A DNA stretch of 64,000 nucleotides. Source: Actinacidiphila rubida. GTDB taxonomy: Bacteria > Actinomycetota > Actinomycetes > Streptomycetales > Streptomycetaceae. Made by a program: the position numbers and the translations under genes. The notes beneath the pieces were generated by a model. That model worked only from the letters and a program-made list of their open reading frames with translations. It had not been told where the DNA came from and searched no databases. Position 1 is the stretch's first letter. Every line of letters starts with the position of its first letter. Shown one piece after another: positions 10,041-18,912 of the stretch. The stretch spans positions 62,001 to 126,000 of the forward strand of contig NZ_FODD01000018.1 of NCBI RefSeq assembly GCF_900110255.1, in the 5' to 3' direction.

Positions 10041-11006
10041 ATGGGCGAGCAGCGCGCGGGACTGGTGTGGGGCTTCGCGGCGTACGGGATGTGGGGCCTG
10101 TTCCCGCTGTACTGGCCGCTGCTGAAGCCGGCCGGGGCGATGGAGATCCTGGCGCACCGCATGGTGTGGTCGCTGGTGGTCGTGGCGCTGATCCTGCTGG
10201 CGCTGCGGCGCTGGGCGTGGATCGCCGGGCTGCTCCGGCAGCCCCGGCGGCTGGCCCTGGTCGCGCTCGCCGCGACCGTGGTGTCGGTCAACTGGGGCAT
10301 GTACATCTGGGGCGTCAACTCCGGGCACGTCGTCGAGACCGCGCTGGGCTACTTCATCAACCCGCTGGTGACGATCGCGCTCGGCGTGCTCGTGCTGCAC
10401 GAGCGCCTGCGGCCCGTCCAGTGGACGGCCGTCGGCATCGGCGTGGCGGCCGTGGTGGTGCTGACCGTCGGCTACGGCCGGCTGCCGTGGATCGCGCTGT
10501 CGCTGGCGCTGAGCTTCGGGGTGTACGGGCTGGCGAAGAAGAAGATCGCGATGGGCGGCCTGGAGTCGCTGGCGGCCGAGACCTCGGTGCAGTTCCTGCC
10601 CGCGCTGTGCTTCCTGCTGGTGATCGGCGGGCGCGGCGACGCGACGTTCACCCACCACGGGCCGGGGCACGCCGCGCTGCTGGTCGCCTGCGGGCTGGTG
10701 ACCGCGGTGCCGCTGGTCGCGTTCGGCATGGCGGCGACCCGGCTGCCGCTGTCCACGATCGGGCTGATGCAGTACCTCGCGCCGGTCTTCCAGTTCGTGA
10801 TCGGGCTCGTGCACTTCCACGAGAAGATGCCGCCCGAGCGCTGGGCCGGCTTCCTGCTGGTGTGGGTCGCCCTGGTCCTGCTCAGCTGGGACGCGCTGCG
10901 CACGGCCCGCCGGGGCAGGTCCGCGCTGCTGGACGCGGCGGGCGCCGGCGCCCCCGTGCCGGTCCTGCCGGCCACCGAGCAGCCCGAGGCCGCGGCCGGA
11001 GCGTGA
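10041..11006 (+). CDS. rarD: RarD-type EamA-family transporter
   Basis: A ten-helix membrane permease of the drug/metabolite transporter superfamily (chloramphenicol-sensitive RarD group). It begins GLVWGFAAYGMWGLFPLYW, followed by LAHRMVWSL, and has two EamA repeats (residues ~5-140 and ~150-290). NPLVTIALGVLVLHERL closes the first repeat. The substrate is unknown for most members. ATG at 10041 with GAGGGGA upstream. 321 aa. It stands alone, convergent with the ABC permease gene, and a perfect palindrome starts one base after its stop. Confidence 0.9.
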   Translation: MGEQRAGLVWGFAAYGMWGLFPLYWPLLKPAGAMEILAHRMVWSLVVVALILLALRRWAWIAGLLRQPRRLALVALAATVVSVNWGMYIWGVNSGHVVETALGYFINPLVTIALGVLVLHERLRPVQWTAVGIGVAAVVVLTVGYGRLPWIALSLALSFGVYGLAKKKIAMGGLESLAAETSVQFLPALCFLLVIGGRGDATFTHHGPGHAALLVACGLVTAVPLVAFGMAATRLPLSTIGLMQYLAPVFQFVIGLVHFHEKMPPERWAGFLLVWVALVLLSWDALRTARRGRSALLDAAGAGAPVPVLPATEQPEAAAGA

Positions 11007-11032
11007 CGGGCCGGGGCCCGGGCCCCGGCCCG
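11007..11032. terminator. Spacerless 26-bp palindrome between convergent genes
   Basis: A perfect 13+13 bp G/C-only palindrome starting one base after the rarD stop and 19 bp beyond the end of the ABC permease gene on the other strand. Its placement fits a bidirectional terminator. Confidence 0.65.
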
Positions 11033-11051
11033 GACCCCGTGGCGGCGCCCG

Positions 11052-12011
11052 TCAGGCCGTGATGTCGCGGGAGGTGAAGCGGGCCCAGGCCGCCGAGCCG
11101 AACACCGCGGCGTACAGGGCCTGCAGGCCCAGGTTCCTGCCGATGGCGGTCCACGTCACCGGGTCGCGCAGGATGTCGGCGAAGCTCAGCCAGTAGTGGG
11201 TGAACAGGTAGGGCTGGACGGCGTGCAGCTGCGGGATGTTGTCCACGATCTGCACGGTGATCAGCAGGCCGACGGTGGTCGCCATCGCGCCGATCCCGCT
11301 GTCGGTGACGGTGGAGACGAACAGCCCGAGCGCCGCGATGCCGACCAGGGACGCCGCGACGAGCAACGCGATCAGCAGCGCCCTGAGCATGCCCTCGGAC
11401 AGCGGGATGCTGGTCCCGGACAGGGTGGTGACGTCTCCCACGGGGAACAGCGCGAAGCCGACGATCAGCGCGGACACCGCCGCCACCAGCGTCGCCGCCA
11501 GGCAGAACACCAGCACCGAGGCGTACTTGGCGAGCAGCAGCCGGCTGCGGCCGGCCGGGGCGACCAGCAGGTAGCGCAGGGTGCCGCCGCCCGCCTCGCC
11601 GGCGACCGCGTCGCCCGCGACCACGCCGACGGCCATCGGCAGGAAGAACGGCAGGGTCGCCGCGAGTCCGGCGAAGGTCAGGAACAGGCCGTTGTTGCTG
11701 ACCTGCTCGATGAAGGCCGGGCCGGCGTCGCCACGGCCGCCGCCGCCCACCGAACCGCCGCCGCGGGTCTCGATCCGCACCGCGACGCCGACCAGCAGCG
11801 GCACGCCCGCCAGCACGGCGCACAGCGCCATGGTGCGGCGCCGCCGGAAGACGGTGACCAGCTCCGAGCGGAACAGCCCGAGCGTCCAGTGCCACCGCGG
11901 CGGCCGTGCGGCACCGGCCGCGGGGCGGGCCTCCGGTCCGGTCGCATGATCCTGCGTCTCGACGGTCGCCGGCTGCTCCCGCCGGCCGGCCGCCGGTTCA
12001 GCCCGCGACAT
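11052..12011 (-). CDS. ABC-2 type exporter, permease subunit
   Basis: The membrane half of an ABC exporter. After a cytosolic Pro/Ala-rich N-terminus (~45 residues) come about six hydrophobic segments, e.g. TMALCAVLAGVPLLVGVAV, LAATLPFFLPMAVGVVAG and SVLVFCLAATLVAAVSALIV. The DAVAGEAGGGTLRYLLVAP segment is the typical ABC-2 coupling region. 319 aa. The start codon lies 14 bp inside the end of the ATPase gene, so the two are coupled. The cargo is not identifiable. Confidence 0.88.
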   Translation of the reverse strand: MSRAEPAAGRREQPATVETQDHATGPEARPAAGAARPPRWHWTLGLFRSELVTVFRRRRTMALCAVLAGVPLLVGVAVRIETRGGGSVGGGGRGDAGPAFIEQVSNNGLFLTFAGLAATLPFFLPMAVGVVAGDAVAGEAGGGTLRYLLVAPAGRSRLLLAKYASVLVFCLAATLVAAVSALIVGFALFPVGDVTTLSGTSIPLSEGMLRALLIALLVAASLVGIAALGLFVSTVTDSGIGAMATTVGLLITVQIVDNIPQLHAVQPYLFTHYWLSFADILRDPVTWTAIGRNLGLQALYAAVFGSAAWARFTSRDITA

Positions 12012-12963
12012 CGAAACCCTCCCCGGTCAGTGCCACGAACGCGTCCTCCAGCGAGGCGCGTTCCCTGCCGAAGCCGCGGACGCGGACGCCCGCGGCCACG
12101 AGCGCCGCGTTGATCTCGGCGAGGTCGGGCACGGCCGCCGGATCGGCCGGCAGGTCGCCGGTGACCCGGTCCCCGTCGGCGGTCAGCCCGGTCACGCCGA
12201 AACCGGCCAGCACCCGCCGCGCCTCCGCCGGGTCGGGGCCGGTGACCGCGAGCCGCCCGTGGGTGCCGGCGGCCAGCTCCTCGACCGGGCCCTGGGTGAT
12301 CAGCCGCCCGCGCGCCATCACGGCGGCGTGCGTGCACACTTGCTCGATCTCGTCGAGGAGATGAGAGGAGAGGAAGACGGTGGTGCCGTCCGCGGCCAGC
12401 TCCCTGACCAGGGCGCGGATCTCCCGCATGCCCTGCGGGTCCAGGCCGTTGGTCGGCTCGTCCAGCACCAGCAGCTCGCGGGGCTGGAGCAGCGCGGCGG
12501 CCAGCCCGAGGCGCTGCTTCATGCCCAGCGAGTACGCCTTGGCCTTCTTGCCCGAGGCCGCGGCCAGTCCCACCCGGTCGAGCGCCGCGTCCACGCGGGC
12601 GGCGCGGGTGCGCGGGTCGGCCGTCGGGTCGGCGGAGTCGTAGCGCACCAGGTTGTCGCGGCCGGACAGGAAGCCGTACAGAGCCGGACCCTCGATCAGC
12701 GCGCCGACCCGGGGCAGCACGGCCCTGGCGGCGCGCGGCATGGGCCGGTCCAGGACCCGGGCGGTGCCCGCGGTGGGGGCGATCAGGCCCATCAGCATGC
12801 GGATGGTGGTGGTCTTGCCGGAGCCGTTGGGCCCGAGGAAGCCGAAGACGCTGCCGCGCGGCACGCGCAGGTCGATCCCGTCGACGGCGAGGGTCCCGCG
12901 GTACTGCTTGGCCAGGCCGCGGGTCTCGATCACCACGTCGGCCGCGGCGGTCGGCTGTGCCAT
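11998..12963 (-). CDS. ABC transporter ATP-binding protein
   Basis: The ATPase half of the exporter with the downstream permease. Walker A GPNGSGKTTT near residue 45, the signature YSLGMKQRLGLAAAL (variant of LSGGQ), Walker B LLVLDEP followed by TNGLDPQG, and the switch His in FLSSHLLDE. The C-terminal ~90 residues are the regulatory tail typical of DrrA/BcrA-type exporters. 321 aa. An exported LolA/RseB-like protein gene lies 72 bp upstream on the same strand and may share the transcript. Confidence 0.92.
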   Translation of the reverse strand: MAQPTAAADVVIETRGLAKQYRGTLAVDGIDLRVPRGSVFGFLGPNGSGKTTTIRMLMGLIAPTAGTARVLDRPMPRAARAVLPRVGALIEGPALYGFLSGRDNLVRYDSADPTADPRTRAARVDAALDRVGLAAASGKKAKAYSLGMKQRLGLAAALLQPRELLVLDEPTNGLDPQGMREIRALVRELAADGTTVFLSSHLLDEIEQVCTHAAVMARGRLITQGPVEELAAGTHGRLAVTGPDPAEARRVLAGFGVTGLTADGDRVTGDLPADPAAVPDLAEINAALVAAGVRVRGFGRERASLEDAFVALTGEGFDVAG

Positions 12964-13035
12964 GCGTCTCCTTCCCGGGCCCGGGAACGGCTGCCGCCCC
13001 GCCCGGCGGGCGGGGCGGCGGCCGGTGCGGGCGTG

Positions 13036-14328
13036 CTACTTCGCGGCGGTGTTCGCCGCGTCGGTCAGCGCGGACTGGGTGACGGCACCGACGTAGAGGG
13101 TGCCGTCGTCCGTCAGCAGGCCGTTGACCAGCCGGGTGTGGAAGACGGTGCCGGAGCCGAAGGCACCGCTGACGTGCGTGCCGAAGCTGTTCAGCAGCTC
13201 GTCGGCGTGCCGGCCGCCGTTCCCGGAGCGGTGCCCGGAGCCGTCCTTGCCGCCCGGCAGGACCGTGCCGAACCCCTTGGCATCGGGCGCGGTGCCCGGC
13301 GCCGCGCCGTCCTGCGTGCGGATGACGGCGATGGAGTCCCAGCCCTTGCCGAGCACGGTGGGCCGCGCGCCCTTGCCGTTCGTCCGGTCGCGGGGCTCCT
13401 TCGCGGAGCCGTCGCGGCTGCCGCCTTCGGTGACCTTCACGCCCTTGGGCGGGGTGAAGGAGAAGGTGCTCGCGGAGGGCGCCGAGAAGGAGACCCGGGT
13501 GTAGCCGACGTCGAAGACGGCCTTGCCGCCGCCCCTGGGCGTCAGCGTGACCTTCAGCGGCACCCCGGTCCCGGCGTCCACCGCGATGCGGATCGCGCCG
13601 ACCGTGGTGGTACTGGCGTGCTGCGGGGTGACCAGCAGCTGGTAGGCGCTGTGCCCGGCGACCCGGGCGGTGCCGTCCACGGTGATCGACGCGGTGCCGT
13701 CGGCGGCCTTGAGGAACTGCCGGGCGGCGTCCTGCGGGGTGGCCGGGACGTCCTGCGGGGCGGCGGCGTCCTGGTGGGCTCCGGCGTCCTGCGGCAGCGT
13801 CTGGTGGTACGCCTGGTCCGAGGCGCTGTCGTACGCCCACAGCTGGCTGCCGTCGCGGATGAGGCTGTACTCCGCGGTGGGTTCGAGGATCGAGACCTTC
13901 TGCCTGTCCGGCCCGTCGGCCGCGACGTGCAGGGTGTGGGTGCCGGCCAGCAGCTGGAGCAGCTGCGACTGCGGTGCCGCGGGCGAGCCGCCGGCGCTGC
14001 CGGGCGTCCGGCCCGCGCCCGTCCCGCCGAACATCGCGCTGCCGGCGCCGCCGGTCAGCTCCGAGGGCAGGCCCAGGTCGGTGGTGACCTTCACGGTGCC
14101 GTCGACGGTCCGCGTGTCCGACGCGGCGATCTTCGTCAGGAGCTGCTCCGCGGTCATCGAGGGCAGCGAGGGGCTCCCGCTGTCCGCGAGGGCCGGAACC
14201 AGGCTGATGGTCGCGGCCGCCACACCGGCGACGGCCACGGGCACGGCGTACCGTGCGGCCCTGCGTCCGCGCCGCCCGGTGCCCGGCTCGTCCTCGTCGT
14301 CATACCGTGCCGGTTGGATCGGTGCCAT
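13036..14328 (-). CDS. LolA/RseB-like exported protein
   Basis: A single N-terminal membrane anchor (AVPVAVAGVAAATISLVPA, residues ~25-43) precedes a large extracytoplasmic domain that resembles the half-open beta barrel of LolA/RseB: LTKIAASDTRTVDGTVKVT, then YSLIRDGSQLWAYDS and YQLLVTPQH. A Gln/Asp/Ala-rich low-complexity stretch (residues ~195-220) interrupts it. Actinobacteria lack LolA's usual role, so lipid or sigma-factor sensing are possibilities. ATG at 14328 has AGGA 5 nt upstream and GGAGGT further up. 430 aa. Same strand as the ABC exporter genes downstream. Confidence 0.7.
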   Translation of the reverse strand: MAPIQPARYDDEDEPGTGRRGRRAARYAVPVAVAGVAAATISLVPALADSGSPSLPSMTAEQLLTKIAASDTRTVDGTVKVTTDLGLPSELTGGAGSAMFGGTGAGRTPGSAGGSPAAPQSQLLQLLAGTHTLHVAADGPDRQKVSILEPTAEYSLIRDGSQLWAYDSASDQAYHQTLPQDAGAHQDAAAPQDVPATPQDAARQFLKAADGTASITVDGTARVAGHSAYQLLVTPQHASTTTVGAIRIAVDAGTGVPLKVTLTPRGGGKAVFDVGYTRVSFSAPSASTFSFTPPKGVKVTEGGSRDGSAKEPRDRTNGKGARPTVLGKGWDSIAVIRTQDGAAPGTAPDAKGFGTVLPGGKDGSGHRSGNGGRHADELLNSFGTHVSGAFGSGTVFHTRLVNGLLTDDGTLYVGAVTQSALTDAANTAAK

Positions 14329-14451
14329 TGCGTTCCTACCTCCGTCGTCAGCGGCGGCCTGCTGCCCTGCACTCGTCCACTCCCCGGGCCCATTGTCGCC
14401 CGGTCCGCCGTGAAGTGGTGTCTCCATCCCACCAAATCGGCCGCGCCCGCA

Positions 14452-14467
14452 CATCCGCCGGCGGATG
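14452..14467. promoter_or_regulatory. 16-bp palindrome upstream of the LolA/RseB-like gene
   Basis: CATCCGCCGGCGGATG is a perfect palindrome lying 124 bp upstream of the start codon at 14328 and 128 bp beyond the end of the polyprenyl synthase gene. It could be an operator for the LolA-ABC group or part of a terminator for the polyprenyl synthase gene. Confidence 0.35.
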
Positions 14468-14594
14468 CAACCGAATGTACGCCCGCGGGATGACACAACG
14501 CCCCGGCGTACCCCGGGAAGTGCCGGGGAATCACCGGGGCGCGTCAGGGGCGGAACGGGGAACTCCCGTGTCCCGTACGACGTTCGAGGGCGTG

Positions 14595-15614
14595 TCAGCC
14601 GGTGCGGTGCACCACCGCGTCGCACAGCCCGGCCAGCGCGTACTTGGCGGGGTTGTCCGGCAGCGGCTCCAGCAGCGCCCGCGCCTGGCGGGCCAGGTCG
14701 AGGGTGTCGCGGCGGGCCAGGTCCATCGCCGGGTGGCGGCGCATCAGCTCCAGCGCCTCGGCGTGCCGGACGTCGTCGGTCAGGTCGCTGTCGAGCAGCT
14801 CGACGAGCCGGCGGTCCTCGGCCGAGGCGGAGCCGCCGGACTGCTGGTACCAGCGGCGGACGTGCAGCACGGGCAGCGTGGAGATGCCCTCGCGCAGGTC
14901 GGTGCCGGGGGTCTTGCCCGACTCGTGGCTGTCGCTGGCGATGTCCAGGATGTCGTCGGCGAGCTGGAAGGCCGCGCCGATCCGCTCGCCGAAGGTGCTG
15001 AGGGTGCGGACCACCGAGTCGTCGGCGCCGGACATCATGCCGCCGAACCGCCCGGAGACGGCGACCAGCGAGCTGGACTTGCCGGCGACGACCTCCATGT
15101 AGTGGTCGAGCGGGTCGTGGCCGCCGCGCGGGCCGACCGTCTCCATGATCTGTCCGGTGACCAGCCGCTCGAACGCCTCGGCCTGCACCCGGACCGCCTC
15201 GGGCCCCAGGTCGGCGAGCAGGTGCGAGGCGCGGGAGAACAGGAAGTCGCCGGTCAGCACGGCCACCGAGTTGCCCCAGCGCGCGTTGGTGCTGGGCACC
15301 CCGCGGCGCACGTCCGCCTCGTCCATCACGTCGTCGTGGTACAGCGTGGCCAGGTGCGTGAGCTCCACCACCACGGCGGCGGGCACCACCCCGGGAGCGT
15401 GCGGGTCGCCGAACTGCGCCCCGAGCATCACCAGCAGTGGCCGGAACCGCTTGCCGCCCGCGTCCACCAGGTGCCGGGCCGCGTCCGTGATGAACGGCAC
15501 GTCGCTCTTGGTGGCCTCCAGCAGGCCCTCCTCCACGGCCGCGAGACCGGAACGGATGTCGGCCTCAAGGGCCTCGTCCCACACGCTCAGCCCGAAAGGC
15601 TCGACGACGGTCAC
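14595..15614 (-). CDS. Trans-isoprenyl (polyprenyl) diphosphate synthase
   Basis: A cytosolic enzyme that extends allylic diphosphates with isopentenyl diphosphate, here most likely to make the menaquinone side chain. The first Asp-rich motif is LYHDDVMDEADVRRG (residues ~88-102) and the second is QLADDILDIASD (~222-233). KSSSLVAVSGRFGG and the Lys in GGKRFRPLLVML are also conserved. 339 aa. GTG start with AGGAG 8 nt upstream. The start overlaps the stop of a 35-codon ORF. Chain length cannot be read with certainty; bulky residues five positions before the first motif would favour C35-C45. Confidence 0.92.
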   Translation of the reverse strand: MTVVEPFGLSVWDEALEADIRSGLAAVEEGLLEATKSDVPFITDAARHLVDAGGKRFRPLLVMLGAQFGDPHAPGVVPAAVVVELTHLATLYHDDVMDEADVRRGVPSTNARWGNSVAVLTGDFLFSRASHLLADLGPEAVRVQAEAFERLVTGQIMETVGPRGGHDPLDHYMEVVAGKSSSLVAVSGRFGGMMSGADDSVVRTLSTFGERIGAAFQLADDILDIASDSHESGKTPGTDLREGISTLPVLHVRRWYQQSGGSASAEDRRLVELLDSDLTDDVRHAEALELMRRHPAMDLARRDTLDLARQARALLEPLPDNPAKYALAGLCDAVVHRTG

Positions 15615-15718
15615 GAGGGGTACTCCTGTCGCTGATCTGACTCCGGGCCGGCGGTACGGACCGGCGTCTCCCTGGCTCTGGCGGCTCTGAGCTTCCGGTG
15701 CAGCCTGGTGCTGCTCAT
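15611..15718 (-). CDS. Putative 35-aa basic peptide, coupled to polyprenyl synthase
   Basis: An ATG-started ORF of 35 codons whose TGA overlaps the GTG start of the polyprenyl synthase (GTGA). The N-terminal half is Arg/Lys-rich (RLHRKLRAARAR). No Shine-Dalgarno lies before its ATG. TACCCT sits 6 nt upstream, where a -10 box would give a leaderless message. It may be a real small protein, a coupling leader, or chance. Nothing recognised. Confidence 0.4.
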   Translation of the reverse strand: MSSTRLHRKLRAARARETPVRTAGPESDQRQEYPS

Positions 15719-16043
15719 AACGGCAGGGTAGCCGGTCGCATGTGGATCACCGTCGTCGCCCGGCACTGCGACCAGGCCGCGGACGGTCACCGCACGTATA
15801 ATCCCGATTACCGGAATTGCATACGTTTGTCCCACTCGTAAGGATGACGGGAGGGGCCCTCGAGACAGCAGGAGGATGACGGGCCGATTGCCCCCACCTG
15901 TCGGCTTGGCACCGGTGCGGCGTTCCCCGTTCCGTAAGACCGTTCCGCACCAGGGGCAACTACACTCGCCAGAGCAGCTTGTGACATGTCCTCGCTTCGG
16001 GTGCGGCGATCCGTGCCCGTCCCAGCAGAGAGGAGGTGGATCG
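15719..16043. other. Divergent intergenic region, polyprenyl synthase / egtA
   Basis: 325 bp with a locally lower-GC stretch (about 15795-15845), where divergent promoters are expected. A -10-like TACACT starts at 15961, 83 nt before egtA. No gene seen. Confidence 0.4.
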
Positions 16044-17381
16044 ATGGCAGGCGGCTCCGACGGCCACGGGGACCTCGTCGGGCTCGACGAGGACGAGGCC
16101 GAGGCACATGTGCGCGGTGTCTGCTTCAAGACCGGTCCGCCCGAACAGACCGGTGTGGAGCTGGAGTGGCTCGTTCAGGACCGCTCCGATCCCCGTGCAC
16201 TGATACCCGTCGACCGGCTGGACGCGGCCCTCGCGCCGGTCGAGGCCCCAGGGGCGCTCCCCCGGGGCAGCAGGATCACCCGCGAGCCGGGTGGGCAGGT
16301 GGAACTCAGTTCCGCCCCGGCCCCCGCGCTCCCGGCGTGCGTCGAGGCGATGGCCGCGGATCTCGCCGTACTGCGCACGGCCGTCGACCGGGCCGGACTG
16401 GTCCTCGCCGGCAGGGGCCTGGACCCCTTCAGGGACCCGCCCCGGGTGCTCGACCACCCGCGCTACCGGGCGATGGAGGGCTTCTTCGACCGCGAAGGGC
16501 CCTGGGGCCGCACGATGATGCGGCGCACCGCCTCCCTCCAGGTCAACCTCGACTGCGGTGACGACTCCCCCGGAGTCTCCGGCCACCGCTCCCGCTGGGC
16601 CCTGGCCCACCGGATCGGCCCGGTGCTCGTCGCCGCCTTCGCCAACTCACCCCTCCGCGGCGGCCGCCCCACGGGATGGCTGTCCACCCGCCAGGCCACC
16701 TGGGACCGGATGGACCCCGGCCGCACCCGGCACCCCCGCCACCACCCCGACCCCGGCACGGCCTGGGCCGGGTACGCGCTCGACGCCCGGCTGCTGTGCC
16801 TGCGGCCCTCCGGCCGCGCGGACGGCGACCCGCACGGCAGCAGCCCGTACGACGGCGACGCGGACTGGTCGGCGCCGCCCGGCCTGACCTTCCGCGGCTG
16901 GCTGCGGGGCGAGGCCCCGGGGCTGCGCCGGCCCACGGCGGCCGATCTGGAGTACCACCTCAGCACGCTCTTCCCGCCGGTCAGGCCGCGCGGCTGGCTG
17001 GAGCTGAGGATGATCGACGCCCAGGACGGCGACGACTGGATCGTGGCCACCGTCCTGGCCGCGACCCTGATGGACGACCCGGTCGCCGCCGACACCGCGT
17101 GGGCGGCCACCGAGCCGCTCTGCGCCGGACTGGGCGACCCCGACGGCCCCGACGGTCCGCTGCCCTCCGACGAGACCTGGCGGCGCGCCGCCAGGATCGG
17201 GCTGGCCGACCCCGACCTCGCCAAGGCGGCCCGCACCTGCTTCGCCGCCGCCGAGAGCGCCCTGGTGCGCGCCGGGGCGCCCGCCGCGCTGCGGCAGGCC
17301 CTGACCGACTTCGCCGAGCGCTATCCGGAGCGGGGCCGATGTCCCGCCGACGACCGGTTGGACGCGCTGAGCCGCGCCTGA
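16044..17381 (+). CDS. egtA: Ergothioneine biosynthesis glutamate-cysteine ligase EgtA
   Basis: A cytosolic ligase joining L-glutamate and L-cysteine to gamma-glutamylcysteine, the sulfur donor for ergothioneine. Family regions: GVELEWLVQD (~39-48), GGQVELSSAP (~88-97), RTASLQVNLDCG (~155-166) and RGWLELRMIDAQ (~316-327). ATG at 16044 with AGGAGGT about 10 nt upstream. 445 aa. It opens the plus-strand cluster egtA-egtB-egtC/egtD, with 22 bp to egtB. No egtE is visible, as is usual for streptomycetes, where another PLP lyase is thought to do that step. Confidence 0.92.
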   Translation: MAGGSDGHGDLVGLDEDEAEAHVRGVCFKTGPPEQTGVELEWLVQDRSDPRALIPVDRLDAALAPVEAPGALPRGSRITREPGGQVELSSAPAPALPACVEAMAADLAVLRTAVDRAGLVLAGRGLDPFRDPPRVLDHPRYRAMEGFFDREGPWGRTMMRRTASLQVNLDCGDDSPGVSGHRSRWALAHRIGPVLVAAFANSPLRGGRPTGWLSTRQATWDRMDPGRTRHPRHHPDPGTAWAGYALDARLLCLRPSGRADGDPHGSSPYDGDADWSAPPGLTFRGWLRGEAPGLRRPTAADLEYHLSTLFPPVRPRGWLELRMIDAQDGDDWIVATVLAATLMDDPVAADTAWAATEPLCAGLGDPDGPDGPLPSDETWRRAARIGLADPDLAKAARTCFAAAESALVRAGAPAALRQALTDFAERYPERGRCPADDRLDALSRA

Positions 17382-17403
17382 AAGACCACTGGAAAGGCTT
17401 CCC

Positions 17404-18912
17404 GTGACAAACCCACGCACCACGAGCACCGGCACTGCCCGAGATGCGGCCCCACCCGCATCGCCGGCATCCTCCGCCCCACGTGACCCGTCCGACGCCT
17501 CCCTACCGCGGGGCGGCCCGGCGCCCGCGGACACCGCGGCCGCCACCGGGACCTCCGGCGGCGCCGGCGAGTCCGCCGGGCACGACGGGCCCGCCGACCC
17601 GGCCGCCCGCGCCAGAGCCGCGCTGGAGGCCGCCAGGAGCCGCACCCTGGCCCTGACCGACCCCGTGTCCGACGAGGAGCTGATCGCCCAGCACTCCCGC
17701 CTGATGTCGCCCCTGGTGTGGGACCTGGCGCACATCGGCAACCAGGAGGAGCTGTGGCTGGTCCGGGAGGCCGGCGGGCGCCCCGGGCTGCGCCCCGACC
17801 TGGACCACGTCTACGACGCCTTCCAGACCCCGCGCGCCGACCGGCCCGGGCTGCCGATGCTGGGCCCCGGGGAGGCGCGGGCCTACGCGGCCGCGGTCCG
17901 GGCCGAGTCGATGGACGTCCTCGCGGCCGTGGACACCTCGCCCGACCGTCCCGAGCCGCTGCTGGCCGGCGCCTTCGTCTTCGGCATGCTCGCGCAGCAC
18001 GAGCAGCAGCACGACGAGACCATGCTCGCCACCCACCAGCTGCGCAGGGGTCCCGCGGTGCTGGACGCGCCCGCGCCGCCGCCCGCGCCGGCCGACGCCG
18101 CGTCGCTGCCCCGCGAGGTGCTGGTGCCCGGCGGGCCGTTCACCATGGGCACCTCCACCGAGCCGTGGGCGCTGGACAACGAGCGGCCCGCGCACACCGT
18201 CGAGGTGCCCGCGTTCTGGCTGGACACCGTGCCGGTCACCAACGCGGCCTACCAGGAGTTCATCGCCGCCGGCGGCTACCGCGACCCGCGGTGGTGGACG
18301 CCTGAGGGCTGGCGGCACGTGAAGGACGCCGGGCTCGAGGCCCCGCTGTTCTGGTCGCGCGACGGCGACGGCTGGACGCGGCGGCACTTCGGGCTGGTCG
18401 AGCCCGTGCCGGCCGACGAGCCGGTGCTGCACGTGTGCTGGTACGAGGCCGACGCGTACGCGCGCTGGGCCGGGCGGCGGCTGCCGACCGAGGCGGAGTG
18501 GGAGAAGGCGGCCCGGCACGACCCGGCGTCCGGCCGGTCCCGCCGCTACCCGTGGGGCGACGCCGACCCGGGGCCCGAGCAGGCCAACCTCGGGCAGCGC
18601 CACCTCCGGCCGGCGCCGGCCGGCAGCCACCCGGCGGGCGCGGCGCCCAGCGGCGCGCGGCAGCTGATCGGCGACGTGTGGGAGTGGACGGCGTCCGACT
18701 TCGACCCGTACCCCGGCTTCACGGCGTTCCCGTACAAGGAGTACTCCGAGGTGTTCTTCGGTCCCGAGTACAAGGTGCTGCGCGGCGGCGCGTTCGGCGT
18801 GTCCCCGGTGGTGTGCCGCGGCACGTTCCGCAACTGGGACTACCCGATCCGCCGGCAGATCTTCGCCGGGTTCCGCACGGCGCGCGACGCCGCGCCCGGG
18901 GAGGGCGCCTGA
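17404..18912 (+). CDS. egtB: Ergothioneine biosynthesis sulfoxide synthase EgtB
   Basis: A non-haem iron enzyme that oxidatively joins gamma-glutamylcysteine to hercynine. An Ala/Pro-rich disordered N-terminus of ~70 residues is followed by a DinB-like domain: MSPLVWDLAHIGNQEELWLV gives the first iron-binding His, and AQHEQQHDETML the HxxxHxE set. The C-terminal formylglycine-generating-like domain spans ~240-500, with GGPFTMGTSTEPWALDNERP, RRLPTEAEWEKAARHD and DVWEWTASDFDPYPGF. 502 aa. GTG start with AAAGG upstream. The last base pair region overlaps the next ATG (18912). Confidence 0.94.
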   Translation: MTNPRTTSTGTARDAAPPASPASSAPRDPSDASLPRGGPAPADTAAATGTSGGAGESAGHDGPADPAARARAALEAARSRTLALTDPVSDEELIAQHSRLMSPLVWDLAHIGNQEELWLVREAGGRPGLRPDLDHVYDAFQTPRADRPGLPMLGPGEARAYAAAVRAESMDVLAAVDTSPDRPEPLLAGAFVFGMLAQHEQQHDETMLATHQLRRGPAVLDAPAPPPAPADAASLPREVLVPGGPFTMGTSTEPWALDNERPAHTVEVPAFWLDTVPVTNAAYQEFIAAGGYRDPRWWTPEGWRHVKDAGLEAPLFWSRDGDGWTRRHFGLVEPVPADEPVLHVCWYEADAYARWAGRRLPTEAEWEKAARHDPASGRSRRYPWGDADPGPEQANLGQRHLRPAPAGSHPAGAAPSGARQLIGDVWEWTASDFDPYPGFTAFPYKEYSEVFFGPEYKVLRGGAFGVSPVVCRGTFRNWDYPIRRQIFAGFRTARDAAPGEGA

